A stretch of 64,000 nucleotides of DNA from Brachynemurus nebulosus (taxonomy: Eukaryota > Arthropoda > Insecta > Neuroptera > Myrmeleontidae): NCBI GenBank assembly GCA_035578155.1, contig JAPWDM010000011.1, forward strand, positions 20,057,375-20,121,374. The letters run 5' to 3'. The position numbers and the translations under genes are program-made. Below the pieces are notes generated by a model that was not told where the DNA came from, searched no databases, and saw only the letters and a program-made list of their open reading frames with translations. This document shows positions 33,040 to 45,062 of this stretch, piece after piece (positions within the stretch are counted from its first letter, which is position 1; every line of letters starts with the position of its first letter).

Positions 33040-34103
33040 GTAATACAACCCGGGTATCCCAACGCCGTCGATATTACAAAATGTAAAATACTGACCGTCT
33101 AGCCGATTTCGCGCATGTAAGTGGTTTTGTAACTTAAACATTATTGACCCCAGACAGTTTGTATTTATTTTTGAACATAAAACAGAAAAATATTGAGTGT
33201 TGTGAATAATTAGTTTTTTTTTTTTTTTTAAATAAAATTTTAAGTCTGTATATAGTAGACATTACCTTAAGTCCAGTAAGTACGTCCCAAAAAGTCACAA
33301 GTAGAAGTTTGATTTCATATACGATTCGTCTAAATAATTTTTTTTGTTTTGTACTTCAGGCCTTTAGATTTACTTGCTCTGAATAGTAGTAGAAGTATTA
33401 TTAAATGTAGAATACTCATTTGGTTGTAATTTGGTATATTTTACATACGTTAATTAACGTACGATAACGTTCAAAAAATATCCGACAGTTGAGTTGTTAT
33501 GTATTCTTATAGGCTAAAAGAAAGAAAATTTTATACTATGAATTAGACAGTGATACAATTTATAAAAATAAAACAGAAAAAAGGAATACCATAAAAATAC
33601 ACAGTCAACACAACTACTAATTGTTTGTTGATTCAACGATATAATTCATACAACTTAATGCCTCAGTTTTTAATTTGCGATTCGAACTTATATTTTTACA
33701 TATTTAACTATAATTTATTTAATTAAATGAATAAACGCTTATTTTTGCATACAAAATACATTTAATTATTAAAAATAAACGAACTTCTAAGTCATCACAA
33801 GAGATTCACCATTCAAATGTACAGATAAATGAGTTGACGTTTGACAAACCAAAAAAAAAAAAAACGCAGAAAACATACGCAGAGTACATGTGGTACGCTA
33901 TGTATCCATAATTGTTTCAATATCGTACGGGTAACACATTAAGTACATCCTCGCACACAAAAAACGAGTCGAGCAAAAAAAAATTTTTTTAATTAATTTG
34001 TTATGTATTTTTTTTTTTTGCTTTTTTTAATAAAAACAAACGGCGGCCAATCTTTAATAGTATATTAATTCGAAAACTACTTTTTAAAAATTTATTCTTA
34101 TAA
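33040..34103. other. AT-rich stretch, nothing recognised
   Basis: T- and A-runs are present (about 33212-33229 and 33852-33863). No repeat ends or coding signatures were seen. Confidence 0.35.
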
Positions 34104-34122
34104 CCACCCCCCCCCCCACCCC
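34104..34122 (-). repeat. C/G homopolymer run with quadruplex potential
   Basis: An ACC(C)nACCCC tract gives G-runs of 11 and 4 on the minus strand, next to the exon-like island. Slippage-prone simple sequence. Confidence 0.5.
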
Positions 34123-34222
34123 AGTTCTAAGAGATAGTCCAGTGAGGCTTAGTGGGCCCCGTTATTGTTTTCCACCTTCCGATAGGTATGACAAAGTGAT
34201 GAACAGAAAAATTTTTTCTTAC

Positions 34223-34313
34223 CTTTCCTGAGCCTGCTACCGACAGCTACGGACCCCTCTTGAAGTCCGGGCTCCAGGATTAAAACCCCGGCTGCCTTAC
34301 CCTCGTCGGCCAT
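34223..34313 (-). CDS. Candidate first coding exon of an unidentified minus-strand gene
   Basis: A GC-rich island in AT-rich DNA. On the minus strand an ATG in good context (ATCAACATGGCC) opens 30 codons beginning MADEGKAAGVLILEPG and rich in Gly, Glu and Val. It then meets a strong donor AAAG/GTAAGA at 34217-34222. The exon ends in phase 1. No TATA or acceptor is seen upstream, consistent with a first exon. I cannot recognise the protein. It might equally be the start of a retroelement ORF1 or a SINE-like sequence, since GC-rich patches in this window are mostly mobile DNA. Confidence 0.35.
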
Positions 34314-34614
34314 GTTGATCGTTTATTAATTATAGGTAGGTAAATATTATTATTATATTTGAGACAAAATATTTTTGCAAATTTGTACCTTTACCTAGGA
34401 GGGTAATTTTGATTTCATTAAAATATAATGTATTAATTAATTACCTAATTCATTCATACAAAAAACACATAAACAATAAACGAATAAATAAATACATAAA
34501 TAAGTAAATAAATAAAGCAGTTTTACTATTATCTAAATATACTATATAAAAATTAAATAATAATATTAAATAAAAATATTCATGCTACAGACGTAGATCT
34601 TACTTAATATATAT

Positions 34615-34616
<2 letters not shown>

Positions 34617-34706
<90 letters not shown>
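34617..34706. repeat. (TA)n microsatellite, ~90 bp
   Basis: A nearly pure TA tract with one or two ACA interruptions. Confidence 0.95.
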
Positions 34707-34711
<5 letters not shown>

Positions 34712-35180
34712 TTTTTTTTATTTTTTTATTATAAAAAATTTTCTTAGCTTCTTAAGGTATTTTTCCGCACCGGAAAGAGTGGACGAAAATTTTTTTCAGG
34801 TTCATTAAAAAAGATTTTTGGTTACCGTAACCAAATGATCACTATAGGTATATATTTACATGAAATACAGTATTCAAAAAATTTTTCATTATTCAAGAAG
34901 AAAATAGATAGAAAGAAAATAGTTTGTAGTCAATAAATTTTCCATTGAAGTATGTTTCGTTATTAGGAAACCATCCCTCAAAAATTTATGTCCAAATCAT
35001 TACAGAAAATACTAGAAAATCGAGAAAATTTTCATTTTTGTAAGTAATTCCCTGTACCCTATCGTACAGGATATCATTACAAAGATTTTTTTAAAATAAA
35101 GTTGGAGTTTCTTTAATCACTGTTAATTTTTAAACCTTGTTTGCAATATTTTGAACTTCAAGGTTTAGATTTTTTTATAA

Positions 35181-35889
35181 AGGCAGCTACACACATAACT
35201 GCAAGCTTGACAAGCATGCATGATCAAGCTTTTTGTACAAGCATGCTTGAACGTTTGTATGATAATTTTGCACAATCATTTTGATTGTACAAACGGCTTG
35301 AAGATTAATTGAATTTCAATTATGCATGCTTGAACGCGTTAAATTGCGCAAGCAAAACTGAGTGTGTGTATCAATGTGCAACATTGTACAAGCCGATATT
35401 AATCTTGTATGAGATCTGTTTGTTACATTTTCCTATTGTTGATGTCAATCTGATTGTTAAAACATCATGTCTAGTGATTTAAAAATAAACCATGAATTAC
35501 TTGAAGATTTTATTCATATATACCAAAGTCAGGAATGTCTTTGACGTATCAAATCGAAGGAATACCATGATAAAGTGCATGAAGAGACATACAACATAGG
35601 ATATATTATTGAAACAATATAAGTTAATTGATGTAAACGCTGATAAGAATACAGTTATAAAAAAAAATAAACTCCTTTAGGACAAATTATAAAAGAGAAA
35701 TGAATTTTTTTTATTTATATAAATAAGGACAAAAGCAACTAAAGCGAGCGCATCGCCGTTCGAACTCGACATTTTTCAAGAACAAACTGGCGTTTGTGTA
35801 AGCATGCTTGAACCGTGTGGTGGCGAAGGGAATTTGTGCATGCTTGTACAAAAAGCTTGTCAAGCTTGCAGTTACGCGTGTAGCCACCT
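35181..35889 (+). mobile_element. PIF/Harbinger-type element with a MADF-domain relic
   Basis: Termini AGGCAGCTACACACATAACT and (inverted) AGGTGGCTACACGCGTAACT form TIRs that extend over about 35 bp (CTGCAAGCTTGACAAGC shared). The element is flanked on both sides by TAA (35178-35180 and 35889/90-35892), matching the TWA target duplication of PIF/Harbinger. Subterminal AAGCATGCTTGAAC palindromes recur at both ends. A coding relic on the plus strand at 35467-35704 fits the MADF-type DNA-binding protein found alongside PIF/Harbinger transposases. The nuclease gene itself is absent, so the element is non-autonomous. Confidence 0.85.
35467..35704 (+). pseudogene. MADF (Myb/SANT-like) domain relic
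   Basis: MADF proteins are DNA-binding partners of PIF/Harbinger transposases and also host regulators in insects. From an ATG at 35467 the reading gives MSSDLKINHELLEDFIHIY, then QSQECL, a TGA where MADF has a conserved Trp, then RIKSKEYHDKVH. After frame changes come KLIDVNADKNTVIKK and a block matching the NSFRTNYKRE type of conserved motif. So the domain is recognisable end to end (about 80 residues) but carries at least one stop and two shifts. It is dead. Lies wholly inside the TAA-flanked TIRs. Family assignment is from remembered consensus. Confidence 0.8.
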
Positions 35890-35979
35890 TAAGAGATATA
35901 GACAGTATAGCGAACCAGATTATCACATAATTGACCCCTAAGTAACCGAGTAATATTATCAAATACGTTTATCCATTTA

Positions 35980-36155
35980 TCCATTTTTATAATAAAAATA
36001 ACCTATAATAGCGAAGTACCTAACTGCTACACAATTTTTACAACTAATACACGTTACATATATTATGTGGAATTATTAACGCGGTACAACGTTGTGTCAA
36101 AGTTAGTCAGATTTCATTTGACGGGCTACAGCATTCAAGACCGGCAACATGTTAA
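35980..36155. mobile_element. TTAA-flanked MITE (piggyBac-like), degraded copy
   Basis: The right end GACCGGCAACATGTTAA (TTAA at 36152-36155) matches the right end at 56032. The interior aligns with the 55.9-kb copy (CCTATAATAGCGAAGTACC, CTGCTACACAATTTT, TTAACGCGGTACAACGTTG). The left TIR is degenerate. Confidence 0.6.
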
Positions 36156-37685
36156 AATTTCATGTCTAAAAGTAACAGTTGAAAATTAATAATTAAACAA
36201 TTAATATATATATTATAATATTACATCGCATGAAATGCTAATTATATTAATTACAAAACAATAATCCTATAATTAGACTAGCAGTTATTAAAATGTAATA
36301 TTTTAGAAATAGAAAGTTAGTGTATACCACCTATTCACAACTACATATGTGTAGTGTGTGTACTTGTTCTCTTTCAACGTTGTGTGATTGCACAATAGCA
36401 CAGCAGCTATACTAAAACATTTTATTACTTTTGTTTAAATTCAACTGCGATTATAATTACGTACAAAAACCATTACGTTTTATTATAAACACCAAAATTA
36501 TTATTATTATTTTATGGTGGTAATTAAATGAATTAATTTTGTAGTCGGTAATCCCAGGTAATCTTCTAAAATTATCAAATTTCTAAAATCTCGTGAACGT
36601 AATAAAATGGCTGTATTTTTTCTCTGTATGATTATAAACGATAAAAATAATTAAAGTGTTCTCTTGAAGAAAGATAACCAAACCATTTCTATTAATTAGA
36701 TTCTATTAAGTGAAAAGAAAAACATACGCTCCCGGCTAAAACAAGGGATAATCTAAACGAAATGATCTTTTTAAGTCTTTTAAATGATGATTACTTTAAA
36801 GCAACAGCAGCAAAAAAGAAACAGATATGGATACACGGCACAGATTATTTAGTTATGAAACAAAAAGAAATAAAAATAAGTTAGAAAATTAATGACCGTA
36901 AAAAATTGGCAACGAGATAAGAAAAATAAATTTTTTTTACTCGAGAAACAAATAAAAATGGTTTGTTGGTGTTGATTAAAATGTATACTCATTCCCACAT
37001 TTGCGTGTTTTTATTATATTTCCCACATTTATGGATTATTTAATGGTAGGCGGACGAATTCGAATTTTTCGGGCTTTTTATTTACATTTTTTTTATTTGA
37101 GAAATGGAAGAAGTAATGTCTAAATAAGTTAAAACTAAAGCCGGGGCTTAATTCAAGAAATTATTTACCAAAAATTTAGTTATAAAGTTACAAAGCTTCA
37201 ATGTCCTTCAGTCAAATATTGAAGACAATCCACACACGTATTTACTAACATATGACGGCGTTTTCTAAAAATGTTTTTTTTTAAAACAACATATCGCGAG
37301 CTTAGTGTTTAAAAGCTATATTTTAAAATGTAGTTTATATAAAATGGATTAATTTTAATTTCCAAAGAAGCAGGTATAGACAAATTACAGTAAATCAAAA
37401 TACTATGTGAAACAATAAAAAACTGAAGGAAAAAATAATTTAGAACATCCAAATTCTATGTGAAACATAGAACTTTTAATAAAATTATTTATACTTTTAC
37501 GAGATGGAATTTTGATGTTTTGTTGATTTCTACCGTTCTTTAAGGAATTTTGATTAAATTTAAATTTATATAGATAGACAATGAAATGGGGAACTCAAAT
37601 ATGTGAAAAAGTGCAAATCTCAAAAAAATCACATAGAACTGTGTAACACTAGGCTGCGATACATAATACAAGAAAAAGAAAATTA
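36156..37685. other. AT-rich stretch, nothing recognised
   Basis: Only short chance frames. No termini or tandem structure was identified. Confidence 0.35.
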
Positions 37686-37689
37686 GCTT

Positions 37690-37850
37690 CATCTAATACA
37701 TTGATGGTCATAACCTATTATGACGAAACGCATGTTTCACTGTTCGTCCGATTCACTGTTTTCACAAGTAATACATTTTATATAGAATCGTTAACGCAGT
37801 ACAGCGTTGTGTCGTAGTTAGTCAAGTTTAACCTAATGTTGTACACCGCT
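37690..37850. mobile_element. TTAA-MITE family, second degraded copy
   Basis: AACCTATTATGACGAAACGC, TTTATATAGAATCGTTAACG and CAGTACAGCGTTGTGTCGTA parallel the copies at 35980-36155 and 55874-56032 in the same order. The ends are eroded. Confidence 0.5.
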
Positions 37851-38020
37851 TATGATTGAGCTCCCACAAAGACAGAAGCAAATAAAATAGAAAAAGGAAA
37901 GATCTCACTCCTGTCACTACCAAACAACCAAATAATTGATTTATCCAAAAGCTATTAAGACTATTGTTTTAATAATGAACCACACTAACCTGGCTGACAT
38001 GAGTATATATTTAGTGGCCT

Positions 38021-38125
38021 AGAAATTCTGAAACTGGAATACAAAATAATACAAATTAAGTATTAAATCGTAGTACAGTTTTCGTATCGAATTTTCGTCA
38101 TGGCCGGGCCAGCGACATGCACCTG
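38021..38125. mobile_element. Solo right end of the foldback family
   Basis: About 105 bp match the right terminal unit of the element at 16733-18313 and end GGGCCAGCGACATGCACCTG at 38125, followed by TAAGAG. Only one end is present, so it is a deletion derivative or truncated copy. Confidence 0.75.
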
Positions 38126-39935
38126 TAAGAGTACAGTAGCATGTAAAGTACAAAATTACGTACAACCGTATACGAAACAGTTTCCCAAGATAGTATTTTG
38201 TACAGTACATAAACAATCTCATACTTGTGAGCTATGATCTAGCTATAGTCCTAAAATTTTTAATCCATGAGGCAAGCTACATATTTATTTACAACGGTTC
38301 AATGTGTCTTGTCTAATACATGCTAGCTGGACAAAATTATTTTTTAATCGATAGAACTTTCAAAGCCCCCTGTTGAATACTAATATAAATGTTTTATTGT
38401 ATATTGGTTTAAAGTACTTGGAATCCAAAAAAGGAGGTGCCTTAGGAAATAAAACACATTAATTAGAAAAATAACCATGCTTATTGCACAAATGCATAGA
38501 AATATCGATAAAAACAATACTACTAATCATATTATGGCACTTATTATGTTATAACTAAATATAAATAGTAATTTATTAAAACGCAAAATAAATAACAATT
38601 GGGCAAATTGGGGCAAAAAAAAAATCTATTCAATTTAATCTAGAAGCTTGTGTCTATTGTCTGAAAAAATTACAGGCCGGGGATAAGAGGGGATTTTTAC
38701 TTATGGTCTTTTGAATTTAAAATTTGTTTAAAAAAATCAGTTTTCGGACTTACGATGGCCTTATTTTATTTAAAGTATGAATATTATTTTATTATTATAG
38801 TGAATAATAAAAGTACTTATCCCTAGTAGTAGAATCCATTGCAAAAAATCACCACAACTAGTAAAAGAACCTCGAAAGATGGAATCATGTCAGTAGCAAA
38901 AATGCGAATGATTTTATGCATTTTACCTAATAGTCTTGTACGTTTACTCTCATTACCGATGTTTCGTAGGACTGATACCAAAACAATACCTGTCGATGTG
39001 ATTACCAACTAATAGCCTTTTAATTTTATTTTTTTCCAGCTAGTTTGTACTAAACGAAACACCATGCGGTTGAAGAAAATATAAACTAAACTACGGTTTA
39101 AGAAAACGTACCAATTAGATGATTAGAATGGCCAAATTTATAAAATTATCCTTTCAGTAGTGTATCTGTACCTTAATTTTAAATAATCGTTTTTCTCGCA
39201 TACAATTTACTCGCTTTTTACATATTACACAATATCACAACGTACGTCTTCTTTTTAACAAAAAAAAAAAAAAATATCAGCACTTTATATTAGAAGAGAA
39301 ATAAGTATATATGTAGTATAAATGGTATCCGCCATACTGGTTACTATAGCCTGTTACTGAACCATAATCCCTGTGAATTCATACTGTTGGCATCTGATTA
39401 CCATAGATATCTTCCAGTACGCGCTATTTAGCTATATTTATACATACATAGGTACCAGTGTACGTATGGTATCGGTACGTTGTATGGCACTGAAGAAGTA
39501 CTTCTTAATTCTCATCGAAACTAAAAAGGAGAGACTTAGCAGCGTAGTTATCTGGCAACGATATACACTTTCCTTAGAATAGAGGTCTGTACGAAGAGTA
39601 TATCAAGACGTGCGATAAGGATGTAAGATAATGAAACTCTATAAATAAGATAACGAGAAATCAATATACAGTACTGTTTAAAACAAAGCAACAATTTTTA
39701 ACAGTTTCAATAACTCGGTTGCAAGAAAAAATAATTACGCAATTTCTTCGTTTAAAGCTAATTCACACAGAAATAATCTTCCACGCGGATAAATATCTAC
39801 AATGATATCAGCTCACAAAAAAATTCCCACAATGACAATTGTTCAGAGTTGTTGCAGTCACAAGGAACATGAAATTAATATTTCATTAATTTATTTTACC
39901 TATATATTTTCATCAAATTGTATGTGAATTTCTTG
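38126..39935. other. AT-rich stretch, nothing recognised
   Basis: No supportable gene. Weak open frames at 38823-39008 (minus) and 39373-39582 (plus) lack signatures. Confidence 0.35.
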
Positions 39936-39937
39936 TA

Positions 39938-40535
39938 CAGTCGAATCGCGTTATAAGTCCGTCGATTTTATTTCTATTGTAAACATGACCAAAAAAATTC
40001 ATTTGAGTCTCTCGTTATGAGATCGGAACATTGATGTTGATGGTGTTGATGTTTAATAGTGCAATTCATAATTCATCCTGTCAGAAAAATAATTTATTTT
40101 ATAGGTTTACATAATACATGGGTAGTTGACCAAAGCAAGTTTTGTTCGTTCATAACGCGGATTATATTACCAACTTTACTTGACTAACAATATTATTTAC
40201 AATTTCTACAAAAGATTTTAAAAGACTTTTTAAAGAAAATATGTGTGGACAATACTGTTTAAACTCCTGTCACAAAAATTATAGAACGCATTTAGAAAAT
40301 ATTAGTAAATGTATTTATTAAAAATAGGTAGATTTTGTGCTGCTTCTAACGAATGGTAGTACTGCCCTAAACGTTCGAGTAATTTGATTATAAATAAGTA
40401 CACACACACAAACTTGAAAAGTAGGGTAAGTGCGAATTACGACGGTCGACTACTAAGCACAAGTGGGGGTACAGAAAATCCTTAGAATTATATTCTCCTA
40501 CAGTTCCGTAGCGGAATTATAACGCGATTCTACTA
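39938..40535. mobile_element. pogo/Tigger-like MITE, 598 bp
   Basis: Left end CAGTCGAATCGCGTTATAA after TA (39936-39937). Right end, inverted, TAGTAGAATCGCGTTATAAT before TA (40536-40537). The CAGTNGAAYNNCGTTATAA pattern is typical of pogo/Tigger termini. No transposase remains. Confidence 0.75.
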
Positions 40536-40537
40536 TA

Positions 40538-40543
<6 letters not shown>

Positions 40544-40607
<64 letters not shown>
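40544..40607. repeat. (TA)n microsatellite, ~64 bp
   Basis: A pure TA tract immediately to the right of the pogo-like MITE. Confidence 0.95.
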
Positions 40608-40608
<1 letters not shown>

Positions 40609-42396
40609 CTTATAAGTATGTACTAACTTTGCTTTGCGGTTTCGCCCGCGTCGAATCTCCTAATCATTGGTAGTATCACTATTAAGTCAGATATTCCGGA
40701 TATTCATACAGGATCAGCCCCTGTGGTCCGCTTAACTCGTCAAACGATCCAAAATTCTGTACAAAATCAGTTCGATGTAGATCTTGGCAATGCTTCCCAA
40801 ACAGATCTAAAATCTAAAATGCATGTATAATTTCCAGCCCCTAAGATTTTTCCGCTGATAACCATAGATATTAATATTTTGGAATTAATTCAATTTTGGA
40901 CCCGTTTTGGTGCTCCAGAGCTTTGGCGGGCATTTCAAAGACTTTTTCCATAATTAACTATTATTATGACCCTTTTTTAAAATGGAATTGTCGTAAAAAA
41001 TTTTGAAATTGACATTTATATTTTTTAATATTATTCTTAAATGTACTTAAAATTACAACAGAGAGATGTCTGGCAAGACGGGAAAAAAGGTAAGATGGCG
41101 TACCGATATTATCACACCACCTAAACACACCGATCACAAATAAATAACTGCGTTCAGACCGTCATCTCAGTTAGAGTTACTCATAGGCAAACAGTAGAAA
41201 TAAAAAACTTCATTTGTAGACCAACAAAGTGATTTTACGTTACTGAGATAGTACTCCCTAGAAATTGAAATGGACTGCTGGACCATATTCTTTATTCGTT
41301 TGTCCATTATTCTGGGAAATTTTTATAATTTTTAGCCTATCACTTTTTTGATAATTTTTTATTATAGTTTAATTTTTTAAAACGTAGTGTAATATAAAAT
41401 TTAATAAAAGAAAAAAATATATAAAATAGAGAACGTAGAGTGTCGATGTTTTATCCAGTAATACTTATCTTCAATAAGGTTTTACAGTAATGGACTTGGG
41501 ATACTATAACGATTCAATTCAAATAATCGAACGAAAATTATTATAGTACCTGATATCACTTTTTTTTTATCTCATGCAATGACAAAAAGTAATAACTTTA
41601 ATTTTTCATTTTCGAAAATTAAAATTTCTTTTTTATTTTACTCATTTTTTTACTACCATCGTTAGATTAAAATTTATATTGTAATTTTTTGAGGTTGTTC
41701 AAATTTTTGTATTTAACTTAAAATATTTTACATTCTATTTATACATAAATTTTAATATTTCCCTTTTTTGAAAATATCTACGGTATTAAAATATAATATA
41801 ATGCCATAATGCCGTTAGACTTTTTACATTATCTCGAAAAAGGTTTCGTTATTAACATATTAACCTAAAATTTTATAAGCATTTAGATAGATTTTGTAAT
41901 TTGTTTTTATAAGGTAGGTTTATTATAATTTTATATAGATAGGTACTTTCAGAAGAGTATCAGTGGCACAGTTTTAAAAGTTCCAATTTAGCACATTTGT
42001 GGATTAATTATTTTACTTTATTTTGTAACTTAAATTTACTAACTATTAAAAATTCCTGAAATGATTTTGAAATAAAGAAACTATTTGAAAATCATTTTTA
42101 AATTATGAAGTTACTTTCTTAGTATATAGCAAGGTTGTTACTAATGTCCACATTCACATCTACAAATGCCTAATATCTAAACCAATTTCGCACTAAAATA
42201 ATGGAAATGTGAATTTTTACAAACTGTAATACTAATTTAGTTGAAAAAATTTCACTACGTTTCAATGAACGCTCGAAAGTTATTCCTATTTCTATCAGTC
42301 AATGTTGAGTATTCTAAATGAATATTTGTTCAATAGAGCTGGGTTAATTTAAGAGTCATTGTATAACAACCCGATGTTGATAAATTACGGAAGACA
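40608..42396. other. AT-rich stretch; possible repeat fragment at its left end
   Basis: TTTGCGGTTTCGCCCGCGTC at about 40632-40651 resembles the GCGG-TTCGCCCGCG motif near ends of common insect repeats, but no boundary is definable. The rest is A/T-rich without coding signal. Confidence 0.3.
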
Positions 42397-42665
42397 AAAC
42401 TGCTATGATTTTTCTACTTTTGGTATAGAACTGCTGGGATCTTACTACTTTTGATACAGAATAACTGTGACCTTACTACTTTTGGTACAGAACCTCTGTA
42501 ACCTGACTACTTTGCGTATAGAATCACTGCGATCTTGCTACCTATAGTATAGAACTGCTATGATCTTTCTACTTTTGGTATAGAATAGATGTAGCCTTAC
42601 TAGTTATGGTATAGAACTGTTGTGACTTTATTACTTTCAGTGTAGGACCACTGCAACCGTACTAC
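42397..42665 (+). repeat. ~30-bp minisatellite, 8-9 degenerate units
   Basis: The unit reads approximately ACTGCTATGATCTTTCTACTTTTGGTATAGA, repeated with point changes (for example ACTGTGACCTTACTACTTTTGGTACAGA). It is also found at 18575-18690 in reverse and at 44990-45062. Confidence 0.8.
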
Positions 42666-42679
42666 ATACCTTCAGGAGC

Positions 42680-44440
42680 TTCCATAAACTATAGGTATAC
42701 CCAAAGTTTCTGAGCGATCAAAGTCGTCTTTACAGTACTCCGTTAAATTAATGAAAGTAAAGATCTACACCATTAAAAAAATCGTATTTATAAATACTGT
42801 ATTACAGCTCTAAGAAAAAAGTAAAGGTAATAAAATTTTGAAACAAATATGATTGGTTAAAAAAGATGGCAAGGATAAAAAAGCATCCTGTACAGTGACA
42901 GTTTAATTTACTTATCTCTCTCACACAAAAATATGTCAAACTAAGGATTTACATAGCTAAAAAAAACTTCATAATTCAAAAAGTTAAATGAATGTATATA
43001 ATTTTTAAAACTATTGATTTAGATTATAATTTAACATTTCTAAATCGTATTTTGTATTGCCATATTCTATTTTGAATTAAAAAGTAATATTTTTATGAAT
43101 GTTGCTGCAAGAGTGCAGTTTCGTACTGAAAATAATTTATTTCATTTTTTGCTATAGTGTAAGTCCAATTTGTAAAATTTTATTATCTTTACTTTTTTCT
43201 TAGAGTTGTAGGATAGTACCTATATATGTTATTATTACTATGTAAGGGTATTTTTCATAAAAATTTTTTTCTCTTAGTATTTAATATTTTAAAACTGGTA
43301 GCGTAAAGTCGTTTTGAAACATTAAATTTCTTATCACAGGTATTTCTAGTTTTAATTATATTACATATTTCTTGTAGTTTAGAAACGTTTCATTTTTAAT
43401 ATTTTATACTTATCTGAACAATTTACTAAATATTGCAAATAATAAAACGGTATACACTTTTCTCTTCTAAACTCTGTACTTTTCAGTTGTTAATTAAATG
43501 AAATGTATTCAATTTTATTGAACTAATATTAATAGATTTGAGCGTTACTTTATGGTATTCCATATTTGTTTATTATTTATTGAACTACCTGATGCAGTCA
43601 TAAAACCTACCTTTGTAAATGTTGTTATTATTATGATTTTTCAATAAAATCTATTTATTAATTTTACAAAATTTGTATGTTTCCAAATAAATTTTTAATT
43701 TCTAGAATCAGTACTTTACTAAGTACTTTAGAATCAGTACTTTGGCTAGTCAAGTGCTTTACCTGTGAAATACAATTTTCTATAATGTAGTTTACGGTGT
43801 AATAATTTTATATTTTAAGTGATGTGCTGACAGTGAGAGTAAATTTTAGTGATAGGTGCGTTTAGTAATAGGTGTGTGATAAAAGTTCAAGTGATAGTGA
43901 CTAACAATAAGATATATTTTACAGTGTAATAATTTTATATTTTAAGTGATGTGCTGACAGTATGAGTAAATTTTAGTGGTAGGTACGTTTTAGTTTATAA
44001 TGCTACTTCATTTTTTTACTTCGACATATTCAGAGTTAGTAAAGGTAACTTCTTAATATGATTTATTTAATTTAAAATTACTTATTTAAGTAGGTATATC
44101 ATTGTATTACTATATAAATAAGCAAACTATTTCAAGATCTATTACTTTTTTTACAACGTACTGTATTTTTATACATTGTATGTACAGTCCAATATTACCT
44201 GAATGAGAGATATAAAAACTAATAGCGATAGTTTAGATATAATTACTCTATATCCATCTTTATTGCAAAAGTATTTTATCTTCTTAATACATATAATACA
44301 TAGTAATAATAACATATTTCGGTATTTATAAATACGATTTTTTTAATGGTGTAGACCCTTACTTTCTTTTATTTAACGGAGTACTGTCAAGTGGACTTTG
44401 ATCGCTCACAAACTTACGTATACCTATATGTATATCTCTT
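42680..44440. mobile_element. Foldback-like element with ~130-bp inverted ends
   Basis: Left segment 42685-42810 (GGTATACCCAAAGTTTCTGAGCGATCAAAG ... CTACACCATTAAAAAAATCG ... ATTTATAAATACT) is matched in reverse complement by 44320-44440. A second, inner inverted pair, CTCTAAGAAAAAAGTAAAGG-TAATAAAATTTT, lies at about 42810-42845 and 43175-43210, so the structure is nested. Minisatellite tracts lie just outside both ends. No ORF is present. The target duplication is unclear. Confidence 0.6.
43791..43986 (+). repeat. Direct repeat, ~70 bp x2 with 126-bp offset
   Basis: GTGTAATAATTTTATATTTT-AAGTGATGTGCTGACAGT-GTAAATTTTAGTG-TAGGT occurs at about 43796-43860 and again at 43922-43986 with very few differences. 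A recent local duplication inside the foldback interior. Confidence 0.8.
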
Positions 44441-44989
44441 ACTGAAAATATATCTTTCCTAAACCTCAAGAATTCTACATATAGTTTTATACGTAGTTCA
44501 GTTTTGGCCAGTTTTAAACCCTCCTCCCTCCATGTAGATTACAGGTAACTTTTACCTTGACCCCCTCCCCCTCCCCCTATAGTGGAACGTAGTTTTTTTT
44601 CTTACTAAGTCCAAAAAACATTCAGTTCAAATAATAGTCTTTTAATTATAAAATATGAGACTTAGGCACTTTTTTGCAGTTTAGCAAAATATTTCCTCAA
44701 AAAGACGTCCCCTGACAGTAAGAATTTTGGTGTAAAAACTGTGTAACAACATGGTTGCATATTCACTTACGAAGTTTCGCCAAATTTCAAAATATCCAAA
44801 ATATTAGGCACCTCATAGGTAATCCAAGATTATTCATGAATTTTTACATTCAAATTCATATTTGTTTAACTGTTCCAAACAAAACTAGGTAGGTTGACTC
44901 TGACTCCTCCCTGCCGTCATGTAGTCTACCGTAGCTTTTTGCATAACTCGTCCCTCCTCCAGTTAGGCTACGTAGTTTATAGACGCTCT
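44441..44989. other. CT-rich spacer with a repeated CCTCCCTCC/CATGTAG block
   Basis: CCCTCCTCCCTCCATGTAG (about 44520) and CTCCTCCCTGCCGTCATGTAG (about 44905) are a loose direct repeat. A polypyrimidine run CCCCCTCCCCCTCCCCCTAT lies at about 44561. Confidence 0.4.
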
Positions 44990-45062
44990 CTTTGGTGTAG
45001 AACCACTGTCACATTACTACTCTTGATACGAAACTAATGTGGCCTCTCTACTTTTTGTACAA
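44990..45062 (+). repeat. ~30-bp minisatellite remnant, ~2 units
   Basis: TTGGTGTAGAACCACTGTCA and TTGATACGAAACTAATGTGG are units of the 42397-42665 family, in the same orientation. Confidence 0.6.
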
